The position numbers were made by a program, and so were the translations under genes. DNA of 64,000 nt from Lentinus brumalis (lineage: Eukaryota; Basidiomycota; Agaricomycetes; Polyporales; Polyporaceae): the NCBI GenBank assembly GCA_001792895.1, contig MARA01000043.1, positions 186,001 to 250,000 of the forward strand, given 5' to 3'. Position 1 is the first letter of the stretch, and the number at the start of each line of letters is the position of its first letter. This document shows, piece after piece, positions 46,554-57,648 of this stretch. The notes beneath the pieces are model-generated. The model did no database searches. It saw nothing but the letters and a program-made list of their open reading frames with translations, and had not been told where the DNA came from.

Positions 46554-49500
46554 TCACTCGATGACCTCGAACCGGCTCCGCTTCGACTCCCGCCCGTCGC
46601 CCGCGTCGTCCAGCGCGCGCTTGCTCGACTCCCCGCCCGTCGCGCCCTCGAGCGAGCTCACGCCCGAGAAGCTCTCCCCGTTGACCAGGTTCTGCAGGAT
46701 GAGCGTGTACTGCTCGTCCGTGAGGCCCATCCCCGCGAGCGGGTTGATCTTGTCGTCGTCCCCGCCGCCCAGCGAGAACCCGAGCGGGAGCCCCGCCTGC
46801 ACCGCCAGCGCGTTGTCGAAGTTCGGGTCCGAGAGCGGCGGCACCCCCACGGAGCGCGGCACCCGCGAGAGCGTCTGGATCACCTTGAGGTGCGTCAGGT
46901 GCTTCTCGAGCACCTCCCACAGGCCGTCCTTCGTGAACGGCTTCGGCAGGTGGTCGTTCATGCCCGACGAGTAGTACTTCATGATCTCCGCTGGCTTCGA
47001 GTTGCTCGTCATCGAGATGATGGGTGTCATGTGATCGAACTGGCGGATGAGCGACGTCGCGGAGACCCCGTCGAGCTTCGGCATCACGATATCCTGGTAG
47101 CACGGACGTCAGAGCGCGACAGAGACAAGCACAGGAAGGAAACGCACCATGAGCACCAAGTCGTACTTCTCGAGGTTCATCTTGTTCACCGCGCCGACAC
47201 CATCGACAGCAACGTCGATCGTGCACCCAAAGATCTGCAAGAACTTGCTCGACACCTTCCGGCTCACCACATCGTCGTCCACCAGCAGCACCCGCGGCGG
47301 CACCGCCCACCCAGGCACATACGTCGACCTTCTCACCCGCAGCGTCTGCGCGCTCGCCGGGCGCACCCCGCCGCCCGCAGACGAGCCCGCCGCAGCCGGC
47401 GTCGGCGTCGGCGCACTGATGAACTGCGTCGGCTGCACGCCCCCGGGCGACGTCGAGCTCTCCCCCTCCTCCTCCGGGTCCCCGCCCATCCCCTCCGGCG
47501 TCGGCATCACGACCTGCGGGAGCACGTTCGGGTCGAAGCTCCAGTTCCCGTTCGCGTCCTCGAGCGACGACCGCGGCATCAGGTGCCCCACCGTGAACAC
47601 CTGCAGCCCCTCGTGGTTCATCGTGCTCGGGTCCACGCTCAGCCCGTATCGCGCCGCGTCCTCCATCAGGAACGCGTTCGCGTCGAACGGCCCGTCGAGC
47701 GGGCCCGCCTGCGACCCGCCCTGCGAGCTCGACGCACTGGCATTGGCAGCAGCTTGAGCAGATTGCTGCTGCTGCTGCGCCTGCTGCTGCTGTTGTTGCT
47801 GTTGCTGTTGCTGGGCTTGTTGCTGGGCTTGCTGCTGAGCCTGCTGCTGCTGCTGGCGCGTCTTCTGCGACGGGCCCGCAGACGACGAGGCCTGGGCCCC
47901 GGTCTGGGCCTCGCCGAGGGCGGGCGTAGGCCGCATCCGTGAGAGCTCCTCAATCCTCGCAAGCGCGTCCTGGCGACTCATCGGCCTCGCAGGGGCGTCC
48001 ATGCCCCGGGGATAAGCCCCGCGGCCGCGGCCATGATCGTAGACGCGCGCGAGGAGGGCCTCGCCGGGGCCCCCGCGCCCGCAGACGACGTGCTGAACGT
48101 CATCCCCGCGACCTCGGCGCGCCGCGAGATCTCGTTCATCTGCGCGAGCGAGGCCCGCGCGATGTCGCCGTCGGGGTAGGCGCCCATCATGCGTTGCGCC
48201 TCCGTGGCGGGGAGAAAGGGGTTCGGGTCCGGCGCGTACGAGCCCCCCTGGGCCGGGTTCGAGATCTGTTCCGTCTTGAGCTTGCCTAGACCGTCCGGGG
48301 AGGCGTGGGGAAAGTGTCGGGTGCGCGTGCGGGACGCGGGGTGTTTTCAGGTGGTTATGGGTTGTGCGGGTTACGAGAGCGAGGGCCGAGGCGGGGCGAG
48401 GCGAAGATGCGTATTTGATTCCGAGGAGAGAAGACGACGACGGGTCCGTGGAGAATTTGCACAACGGGATTCGGGAGAGCGAGCGAGCGCGAGAACATGG
48501 AAAGGAAAAAGGGCAAATAGTACAAATTAGCTTCCTTCTTGGACGAGTATACTACGAGGAGACAGTCCCACCATTCTCCAGCTGCAAGAAGTACTGTATC
48601 AAATTCTGCATGAGTCCGTCCTGCTGCGCCATGTTCCGCTGGAAGTTGACCATCTCAGAAAGCACGTTCTGGTAGTTGGTCTCCAGCGAGCGGATGTGTG
48701 CGGCCATCTCCTCCTGGTCGCGGCCCATTCGCTCGATCTGCGACTGGAGCGCGTCGACGGAGGCGGAGGAGGATGGTGATGGTGAGTTCGCCCACGTCCT
48801 GTCGACTTGCGCGCGGCGGGGACTTTGCGCTTGATGTTTTCGAGCGCGTCTCGCCGGTCGGCGTGGAAGTCAGGATGGCGAAATGTCCAGCTCTGTGGGA
48901 TGTGCGGAGCCACAGTCAGTATCTACTAGCGTATAGATGCGTTCGCAGAACCGCCCCCGCTGCCCGTGCGCCTGCATATATCGCAGTTCGGACCCAATGA
49001 AGCCTACTGGAGCTACGGCGGTATCGCTCATTTGCGCATACATGCACGTTCGGAAGCAACCTCGCCCTCTACAAGAGACTCATGACGATCGCGTACAGGC
49101 AGAACGTTATGGACTCAGCACAACACCAAGCCAGTTTGGTAAGGCGAGGGGCAATCATATGCAACTACAGACTTCGTTTCCGGCGTGCTGCGCAAAGACA
49201 CGACGACAACCACGTGCAAGGTCTCTTGGGCGGGCAACCGATGCCGGACATGCTCGCCCAACGTGCGCTCACTTACGCGCTCCAAGCGACCGCTGCGCGA
49301 GCTGCCGCGGGCTGGGTGGCGCACCAGGCTTCGTGAAGGGGGAAGGGGGGCAGTAGGAGATGAACAGAAGTAGACGAGGACTCACGTGTTCGCCGAACTG
49401 GTTATCGTCTGTGTTCTTGACCTGGTTATAACTGCTCAGGATCCGGATCGTCGCGCGACAGGATAGGAAGGACGAACCTTGTGGAAGTCGTACTTATTTA

Positions 49501-50129
49501 GTTGACGAACGAAGGAGGCGAAATTTGAGTGCTTGAACATGCGGGGGAGGATTGTCTTCGTGAACTCGTTCATGTCCTTGACGACGAAGCAATCGCCGCC
49601 AGGACCCCATGAAACGACGTCCGCGAAGGAGGAGTCTTCGAGCATTCTTGGGTGGCCGAGGTCAGAGGACGATGGACTGAACACGAAGCGAGGCGATGGA
49701 GACGCACTTGTACAACTTCTTGACAAAGTCTGATGTGGATGGCATACTGTCCTCCTGCTCGTGCTTGACGTGCGAGGAGGATACATGGTGGTCCTGAGAT
49801 GAGTCGCGGGCCATGTCTCGTTCTGGTCTGGATTCGGATAGACGGCGGACGGATGGGAGGTCGTCGCGCGAGGTAGAGGAGCGCTGGTTGGACCAGGGGA
49901 GAGTGGATGGGCCGGATAGGGTGTGGCCGGAGAGGGGGGAGGCGGTGGAGGAGAGGGAGGGGTGCGTGTATGTCGGGGGCGGGTAGCGGGAGGCGGCGGG
50001 GAGGTGTGAGATGGGCGGGAGGGTGTTGTTGCGGGGAAAGGAGTTGAGATGGAGCTGGGAGGGGGGCGGGAGGGTGGCGGAGGGGAAGAGCTGCCTCTGG
50101 AGCGGCGGGTACTGGGTCGAGTTGTCCAT
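46554..50129 (-). CDS. SKN7: SKN7/Prr1-like response regulator with HSF DNA-binding domain
   Basis: Transcription factor at the end of the fungal His-Asp phosphorelay (oxidative, osmotic and cell-wall stress), acting in the nucleus. Six exons: 49708-50129, 49478-49646, 49386-49421, 48572-48892, 47148-48285 and 46554-47093; about 875 aa after allowing two missing bases. Order: Ser/Pro-rich N-terminus, HSF domain ~130-245 (SDFVKKLYK, MLEDSSFADVVSWG, FASFVRQLNKYDFHK, SWTFRHPDFHADRRDALENI), coiled coil ~250-312 (ALQSQIERMGRDQEEM), poly-Gln tract, receiver ~648-770 (LLVDDD, LVLM|DIVMPKLDG, MTSN, PKPF). The phospho-acceptor Asp is the first codon of the last exon. Frame breaks lie near 48791-48797 and at 48004-48011. 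Intron 3 is 493 bp, long for this locus. Start: MDNSTQYPPL; an in-frame ATG at 50186 is an alternative. Confidence 0.92.
47764..47855 (-). repeat. CAG/CAA tract encoding poly-glutamine in the SKN7-like protein
   Basis: Interrupted glutamine run of mixed CAG and CAA codons with single Ala interruptions, between the coiled coil and the receiver. Mixed codons slow slippage, but length may still vary between strains. Confidence 0.85.
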
Positions 50130-51769
50130 CTGGTCTGGACTGTTAAGAGGGGTGGATGGACGACAGCGAGCGACGAGGCTCTTCATCCCATCCTTAAGCC
50201 TCCCTCTCCGTCCCGGTCTCCCAACTCCCTCCTTCTCACCGAGATCTGTCCCGATATGGTCCCTAAACAGCCCATATATGGCCCTCCATCACGACCGCCA
50301 CCGCCGAGCTTCCGCTTTCCGGCCCGTCCGTTCTCCATTTTCGTCCCTTTTTGCGCTCTTTCAATATCCGTCGGGGTCCCAAATCGCCCCTGCATCCTCT
50401 GCGCTCTCTTCGAGCACGAGCAGAGCATCCGTGCCATCCCTGGGCCGCTGTAGGCCTCTGTGTGTCTCAGAGCAACGAGACGCGGTCGCGAGGGCCTAGG
50501 CCGTTGCATGGTGTTGAGTCCGGGAATGGCAGGAGGCCTCGACCACTCGCCGGGCGCGGTCCAGGCCTTCCCACCGTCGCAGTCAAACAATCAGGCACCG
50601 CGAAACTCCTCCCAGATCTCCCCGCCGGCAAACAAGATTCGCTCGCAATAATTCGTCTGCGCTGCCTCCGTCCCGCTGTCCGTCCTCCGAGACACGTTGC
50701 ATGCGTCTGCCGTTATCGATCTCCGAGAACACCCGACCAAGACAGCATGCTCAGCCCCTGTCTTCGACGCGCTCGCCCTCGTCCGCGACAACGACGACGA
50801 ACGGCGGGAACGCTGTTGGGCATCTGCATCAAACGCAGCGAGCTCGGAGGCACAGCGTCGTGCGGGCGGAGACTGTGTCTGGGCCTGGGCCCTGGGCCCG
50901 TGCGTGTCCAGGTGGGTCTCCTCTCTCGGCGCTCGTGCTCCGTTCTCACCGTCGCCTTCTGCCGAGCATCCGAACTTCGCCACAACGCCCGCTGGCGGCC
51001 ACACAATCCCGCAAAGTCGTCTGACTTGCGCTCCTAATGCGCCTTCCCATCTGCGCTGCCTCCAGAGAAAGAGTACCCTCGCGATAGGTCTGGACCCTCT
51101 TGTTATCCTGCTACTCCCGAGGGTGTCCGCGCAATGCGACAAGTTCCTCGAGTTCTGTACCGTGCAGCCCAAGTCAAGCTTGGTCCCCCGGGAGCAGCGA
51201 ACCGGCTACTACCAATCCGACTCCAATTTGTAGTCGAGCAATGGAGCATCACAAGAGTAAGTCCGTCCGCACACCACTCCGTGTACGATCGCAGGGACGG
51301 CCGACGCGGCACACACACAGACAAACTCAAGGTTCGCACTGCCCCGCCCCGGGGCGTCCCTGCGCCCGACAAACGGAAACCTTGCCTCAGCCTGGTGTGT
51401 TCGTGCACGTCCAAACCTCCAGGCTCGTCCCGTCTCGTAATGCACGTCGTCCAAGCGGGTTGACTGTGCGGCGTGCCTCCGAAGACAGCTCGGAACAGTC
51501 TCAGCTGGACGCAGGAGATAGGCACGCACCCGTCGGACGCGCACCGCACAGCTTGAGTGCATGCGTTCCTCGAGCTCGAGCTCTCGGAAACCCTGCGGGA
51601 ATGTGTGCACACCAGGTGCGCAGTTCGTCCGCGCTCTCGCGATCGCATGTCGAAATGAATGAATGAATGAAGTCTGAACACTAACCACATCGTTCCCGCC
51701 CGCAGCCGGGACTTTGGCGGACGCGCAATACGACCGACGTCGACTGACTCGTTATTCGCGGGCCAGACG

Positions 51770-51886
51770 GGGCGTGACGACCTACGGAACGGGTGTTCAC
51801 CCAGGGCCCTGCGTACACGTCCACGTCCCTCGGCGGACACCGTATAGTACACAGGGGAAGGTGTTGCACAGCGGACGCTGTCAAGC
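51770..51886 (-). repeat. Inverted repeat arm, left
   Basis: Reverse complement of this segment aligns with 52311-52410, from TTGACAGCGTCCGCTG to CGTTCCGTAGGTCGTC, with gaps. Identity is patchy, highest at the two ends. Confidence 0.55.
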
Positions 51887-52310
51887 ACTCTCCTCGCGTT
51901 CGCGTAAACCCTTGAGTCTTGACGGAGCGCCCCTCCTTATGTCCATTCCAAGCTTCGCGCTTCACGCTCACGTCCCCCTCGTCGCTCGACCAGAAAGTTC
52001 CGCACACGCACACGCACACGGATCCCCACGTCATGGCGACCCTAGCCGAGCGTTCAGTCACAGTCAAGTCGAACACGCCTCCGACTCCGAGAGCTTCCCT
52101 ACATTGCGTCCGGGTCGCCGCCCTGGTTTCCCAGCGGGTTCGTCCTGACCGCACCCTTCCCCCCTCGAAGCCTTCAGGGGGTCGAGCATTCTGGATCCGG
52201 TCAGAACGGGTTGGACGGTCGGACGGATGGATGGATGGATGGATGGTGCAGCCGACGCCCGCTGCTGGCATCGAAGGGAAGCTGGGCGGGAACGTACGTG
52301 AGCGTCCGTG

Positions 52311-52410
52311 TTTGACAGCGTCCGCTGCAATACCTACCCCCCGTGTCGGCTGAGGGACGTCCTCGCACTGGTACATGCACCACGTGCACCCGTTCCGTAA
52401 GTCGTCATGG
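52311..52410 (+). repeat. Inverted repeat arm, right
   Basis: Partner of 51770-51886. The end motif GTTCCGTAAGTCGT (52392-52405) occurs again as GTTCCGCAAGTCGT at 53203-53216, so a third degenerate copy is likely. Confidence 0.55.
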
Positions 52411-54500
52411 CCATCTCCTCCTCGTACGATCACAGCGCAACTGACGTGCGCTATGTATCATCTGCCCCGCATGTTCCTGTAGTGGCTCGCACGCGCATTC
52501 CAGTGCCCCGCTCGACACTTCTTGACGGTGCAGATGTACGTAGTGGACGACCTGGCTTCTCCTAGGTCCGTGCACCACACATCGATCGGACGTCAAATCA
52601 CTGCGCACGCACAGTCGGACGGGACCGGGATGCGTCGTGTCTGTTGCCTGTGAACGTCCTGGGTCTCAGTCTCAGCCGCGTTCAGACCGCAGGAGTCAGG
52701 ACATACAGCCTATGGCCAGGAGGACAGTCCGACCGACCTGCTAGTGGACAGTGGGGCACGAACTCCCGGACCGACAGCGACTGGCCGCATACGACTGAGC
52801 GGAGGGTCCGCGTACCCTACTACCCACCCACCCACCCATCCCGCGAGTCATCTGCCCATGTACTCTACCCCGACCATACTTCCCAAATCCCGTCAGAGGC
52901 TGCATCTTGGCACACCCCCGCCGATGTACTAGTACTCCCCTTCCATCCCTGAGGCCTGAGGCCTGATTCTTCCGAGCCGTCCTGACAGTTCGACACACCC
53001 AGATTCACAAGCACAATTGGACTCGCCCGTCCGTCGTGCGTCACCCGCCTCTACGCTGCATGGGACGTCGGCTGGAATCGGGACGCAAGCACTTTTGCTT
53101 GGGTATCGACCGCGCCCAGACCGCCGCACACGCAGTCACGCACCGCGCTGGAAGTTGCTGCCTGAGTGAGGGTGTGCGTGCTGGCTGAGCGTACGTCCGT
53201 CCGTTCCGCAAGTCGTGACGGCGTCCTTCTCCCCGTCCAGCTGAAGTCCGCTGTCGGCACACACCGCAAGTACCAGCATCCTGCCAGTGAGTCCTGTTTC
53301 TAGGAGTCTTCTCTACAAGCGGGGGACCAGCGCATGCCTCCCCGCTATCCGCGCCTGATCCAAGATACCGCGCGTCGGATCCCACAAACGTCAAGACGTC
53401 GGCTGGAATCGGGATGCAGCGCCCAGACCACAGACGGGAGAACACGCAGTGCAGGTTCGAACTTCGCATACGACGTCACCTTGCCAACATCCGCCTCTCG
53501 TCCACTCCGCCTCCGCGAGATGCACATCCCACCTCCCACATCCCACATCCCACATCGCACGTCCCTCATCGCACGTCCTCGTCCTCGTCCGCGTGGCGAG
53601 CGTGGGGCGCGAAGAGACCCGGCGAGACCGCAGAAGGTGCGAAGACGGCTCACGAGCTTCGCTTCGCGCTTCGCGGCGCGGACATGTACGACGTCAGTGA
53701 CGAAGTGTCCTCGAATCTCCGTGTGTTCATCACGGTGAGGCGGTGAGGCCCGAGTCCGGGGAAGCGGCGCTCGCTTGCGGTGTGCGTGCACGGTGCATAG
53801 TTCCCGGAGTCGGAGCTGCGACATATCGATGATGTTGATATCCGTTTCGTACCGTACGGCGTACATTCCCGTTCTTCCTTCTCGCACTTCCCCTGCGGGG
53901 TCCCTTGCTCGAGTCTGATAAGTGATTTGCTGCGTGCAGGTGATGTCTTGTGGTTTTGATCTTCAGGAGACGATTCTCCGACGGGTGCTTAGCGCTTCTG
54001 CCTCCCGGAGTCTGATACGGAGGCGAGACTCAGACGGACAAACAGCCGGCTCGACGTTTGCCAGTGCGACCCATGTAGGCTAGTCTGGTTCCCCGTCACA
54101 TACAAGTTTCTCCCAACTCGCGCAAAGTGGACTCCATATACTGGCTCCTTTTCCTGAGTACGTTCCTTCTCCCCTCGAAAGCGTTGCGGGGAATCCCGGA
54201 GTAACACCGCCACCGCGTAGTTGGCGCCAGGCGTGACGCAACGAGGTGAACGACAGCCAGCTTGCGACTGAGTACTTCTACTACTTCCTCATACCCAGCT
54301 TCAGCAAACGAGCAACCTGAATATACATCTGTACTTTCACTGTCTGTGACTCGTGAGTTGCCGTACGATTACGCGACGGCGAAGTCTGACATCCTTATGA
54401 AGTAGTACTCGAACTCGCAGTGCAATCCACCACTCATTCGAAGGAATTGAGATTTGCCACTGCTAGCAGCGCCGCCCGCCGCGATTAGTGATCTGCTGCC

Positions 54501-56933
54501 ATGAGTTGGACTCGTCACACAAACGACGATGCGACGTCCCATGGTTTGTCAGAAAGTCTGTACGTCGACGTGTGTCGACTGCTGTACACCCCAGCCTCGG
54601 AGACATGGGACCCTTTGGAACAGGTCTACCGTCGCTTTGGGATACGAAGTATGTCCGTCACGCTCGGCTCGCCGCCGCCGTCTACTCACTATGCCGATCC
54701 CTACTGCTGTACAGATGGCACGACGAGACGCGGCCTAAGGAGACAACACACACGACTACATGAGCTTCAAAAGAAGCTGCTTTACGTATTCGACCACGCT
54801 CTGTCCCAGGAAGAGCCAAGAGTCTGGGTCGCTGTCGTGTATGTATGGACCATGATGTCCGTCGACGCTGTCCTGTGCCGTGGCCTCCTTGAAAACGGTA
54901 CGAAATCTCATTTGCAGGTATGCTGTTGTTGACTGGACGCTTCATGTTACAGGAATGTTGCCACGAGTCCTCCATGTGGCAGACAAACATAAGCCGACCG
55001 CGTTACTCGTACTTCTATCTCTGCTGGTGCGACATGGCGACGACGAGACCAGGTCGACTGTCCTCGGCTGTCTCCCGAATCTGATAGCGAGAATGCGCCC
55101 ATGGACGAGCCACGCCGAGGGTAATGACGAGATGCTCCTGCTCACGTTATGTCACTGCATTGGAGTCACTGCCTTCCCTGCTACCGCCGAACCAAAGCCC
55201 CCTCCCGGGCTGTCCGCTATCTTCGTCGCAAAGCTAGCTCTCGATACTCTTGCACACCCTGCTTGCAGGACATCCTACGACGTCGTCATACACGTCATCC
55301 CTCTTCTCATCGTGTGCGCCAAGGCCTGTCCTCTCGAGGAGACCGAGACCCGAGCGCGGATCCTCGACTTCCTGGCCGTCCTGCTCCACAGTAGAGACAC
55401 CACTCTGCGCTGCGTCGCCGCGTGGGTGTTCTGTGGCCTGCCTGAAGTAAAGCGGAAGTCGGCCTCCGGGCATGTGTCTCCGTCGGGGACAGTCGAGCTC
55501 GTCGACTACTCTGGGCTCCTGCGTTGGATCGCTCCGCCCGGCCACGAGCGTGCCTCCATCAAAAGGTACACGGCCATGCTATACAAGCTACTATGTGAGG
55601 TGTCGCAGGACGGCGACCTCTACAAGTTTGGGACAGGGATGGCGCACGTGCTGCTGAACGGCCCGTTCATCTACAACGAGCACCACCTGCCGTATCCGAA
55701 GGAGGGTGTTCTCTCCGGGCTCGACTCTTGGTGTTCGCTTCTGCCTGAGGCAGCACAAGCTCTCAAGCGCCGCGGAGGTGCATCGCACATCAACAGAGCC
55801 GATGTTCTCGCCTTGGAACACCTCGCTCGTAGTGGGCACTCCGAGGAGGCAGCAACCTACGCTCGCGAGGTTTTGCAGCGACAATCGGAGCATACGTACG
55901 CATGCGTGATTCTCACCGAACACAGCGAAGATCGGGAGGAAGCGCTGCAGATCGCGAGGAAAGGATTGCGGCTCGCTCATATCACCGTCTACTTAAAGCG
56001 GCGACTCTATGTCTCTGTGATCGAGCTGTCCCTAGCGAAGGCCTACAGACTCCTCCTCCAAACAGGGCCGTCAGACTGGCCAAGACGACAGGCTGCTTTC
56101 GCTTGCATGGATGCAGCGCTGGAAGACATGCAAGCATTCCTCCCGGGTAGTCCCATCGATATGCGCGATCGTATGCACACGATGGATTTGTCTATCATCA
56201 ACAAACTTGTCCGGCAAGGGAATACGGTGTCTACTCCCGAGGAACTCAAGGGAAGGATTCAAGTACGCCCTAGGTCTGATCCTTCCGGGTGCTCCTCCGT
56301 ACTGATGCCCGGATAATGGCAGGTGCTTTCTGAGCATGTTGAGGATTCGACGCGTACTCTCGAAAGCTCAGGCTACAAGGTCACGGAGGACTCGACCAGA
56401 GCGGGACGCAAGGCTCTCGTTCACCACTACTCTCGGGGCTACGAAACGTGGGCCAAGTTCATAGAGCTGTTCGATCAGATCGACGAGCAGAACAGAGCAT
56501 TCCGAGACTCGGACAACAGCGACATCGGTCCCGCTACGTCCGTTCAACCGCGCCACGATCTACCGCCGGCCGAAGGCGACGACTCTAACCAGAGCAAGGA
56601 CGCATATGCGCGGTGGTGGGAGCCTCAGAACGAACCTACGCTCGCGTCGCTCCTCCGAGGACCTCTCAGGTGCAGCTGCCACAGCAGCGAGGACGGTCCC
56701 AGAGCGTTGTACCCGGGATTGGCGGTCTTGCGCGCGTGCTCATCGTGCTCCCGCAGGACTGCGATGGTCCGTCGGACGTGTTCTCGATGCAAGGATGCAT
56801 GGTGTGCCACCGTTTCCGGGTTGTCCGCTCCTGTCACCTCGCTCACCTCCTGTGCCACTGCAGGTATTGCGACGCTGAATGCCAGCGAGCACACTGGCCT
56901 CAACATCTGTCGGTGTGCCGATATCGTGAATAG
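54501..56933 (+). CDS. Helical-repeat protein with C-terminal MYND zinc finger (B6)
   Basis: Intact family B gene, 729 aa. Exons: 54501-54648, 54715-54897 (183 bp), 54953-56262, 56323-56801 and 56864-56933; phases 1, 1, 0, 2 as in all paralogues. The start is MSWTRHTNDDATSHGLSESL. Helical repeats begin at MLPRVLHVADKHKPTALLVL. A TPR-like region includes YAREVLQRQSEHTYACVILT followed by EDREEALQIARKGL. The MYND finger reads CSSC, CSRC, then YCDAECQRAHWPQH and C, split by the last intron between Trp and Tyr. One extra residue sits between the first two cysteine pairs compared with B3 (VRRTCSRC for VRKCSRC). From 56934 to 57648 no gene was recognised. Confidence 0.87.
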
Positions 56934-57648
56934 GTGTGGCTCCATCGATCCCCCGTTCACCCTGTCCCGCTGACACGACCTTGCAGTGGCCACTCATTGG
57001 AACTATTTTAACAGTGCTTTATTTTGATACCCCACCTACTCAATCTCAAAACGGATGCAGGGCCAACGCAGAGTTTCGTGTCAGTCGACCGGTCATGATC
57101 AGACCGGAGAAGTGTCATCGTCTCTCCATGGAAATGTTGAGTGGCCAACTCCATGGAAGCTGGGTCGCTTTCGGTGTTCGTGCACAGTTCCAGGAGTCGC
57201 AGCTGCTACTTCAATATTGATAAGTATCCCTTTCGTACAAGTGGAGCACACATTGTGTATCGAGCTTCGACTCTTATCTAGCGTCGGGGACTTTGGGTGG
57301 ATGTTCCGGGACATGCGGAGGATGACGGATCCACTGAGTCATCCTGAGCATTGCAATTGTCACGGTGACACCGGATGATATGGCACATGGTTAGTCGGAC
57401 GTTTAAGATAAGTACTGAACTGGCAGCCACGGGAAATCCCGGGGTACCCGTGCACCGCCACTGGGCTTTTGCGCTGCGGTTGTCGAGTCGCGATCAATTT
57501 CAAAGACTCCCGGCCAAGACGTCCTCCTCACCCTAACGGTCTGAGAACCGTGAGTGGATTTTACGAAGTTTAGTCCCTAGTGTTAACCTGCCTCCAGCCT
57601 TCAGCCTCCGGGCACACCGGTCGGCATCACCGGGAGGTCCTCGCGGCG

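Larger units (their letters stand above)
50130..54500. other. 4.4 kb gene-poor region upstream of the SKN7-like gene
   Basis: No recognised protein family on either strand, although GC-rich DNA leaves many chance open frames. It contains an inverted repeat pair (listed), a 20 bp direct repeat GACGTCGGCTGGAATCGGGA at 53064 and 53395, (AATG)n near 51656, (ATGG)n near 52225, and CCCACAT-type repeats near 53525-53560. The part next to the SKN7-like start should hold its promoter and 5' UTR. The stretch 53900-54500 should hold the B6 promoter. Confidence 0.5.

Noticed and set aside
46224..47942. 572-codon plus-strand open frame, rich in Arg, Pro and Leu
   Set aside because: It is antisense to SKN7-like exons 5 and 6; its leucine run is the complement of the CAG tract and its composition reflects GC-rich third positions.
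50183..53887. Many 80-260 codon open frames on both strands
   Set aside because: They overlap one another, have low-complexity Arg/Ser/Pro composition and show no repeated or known domain.
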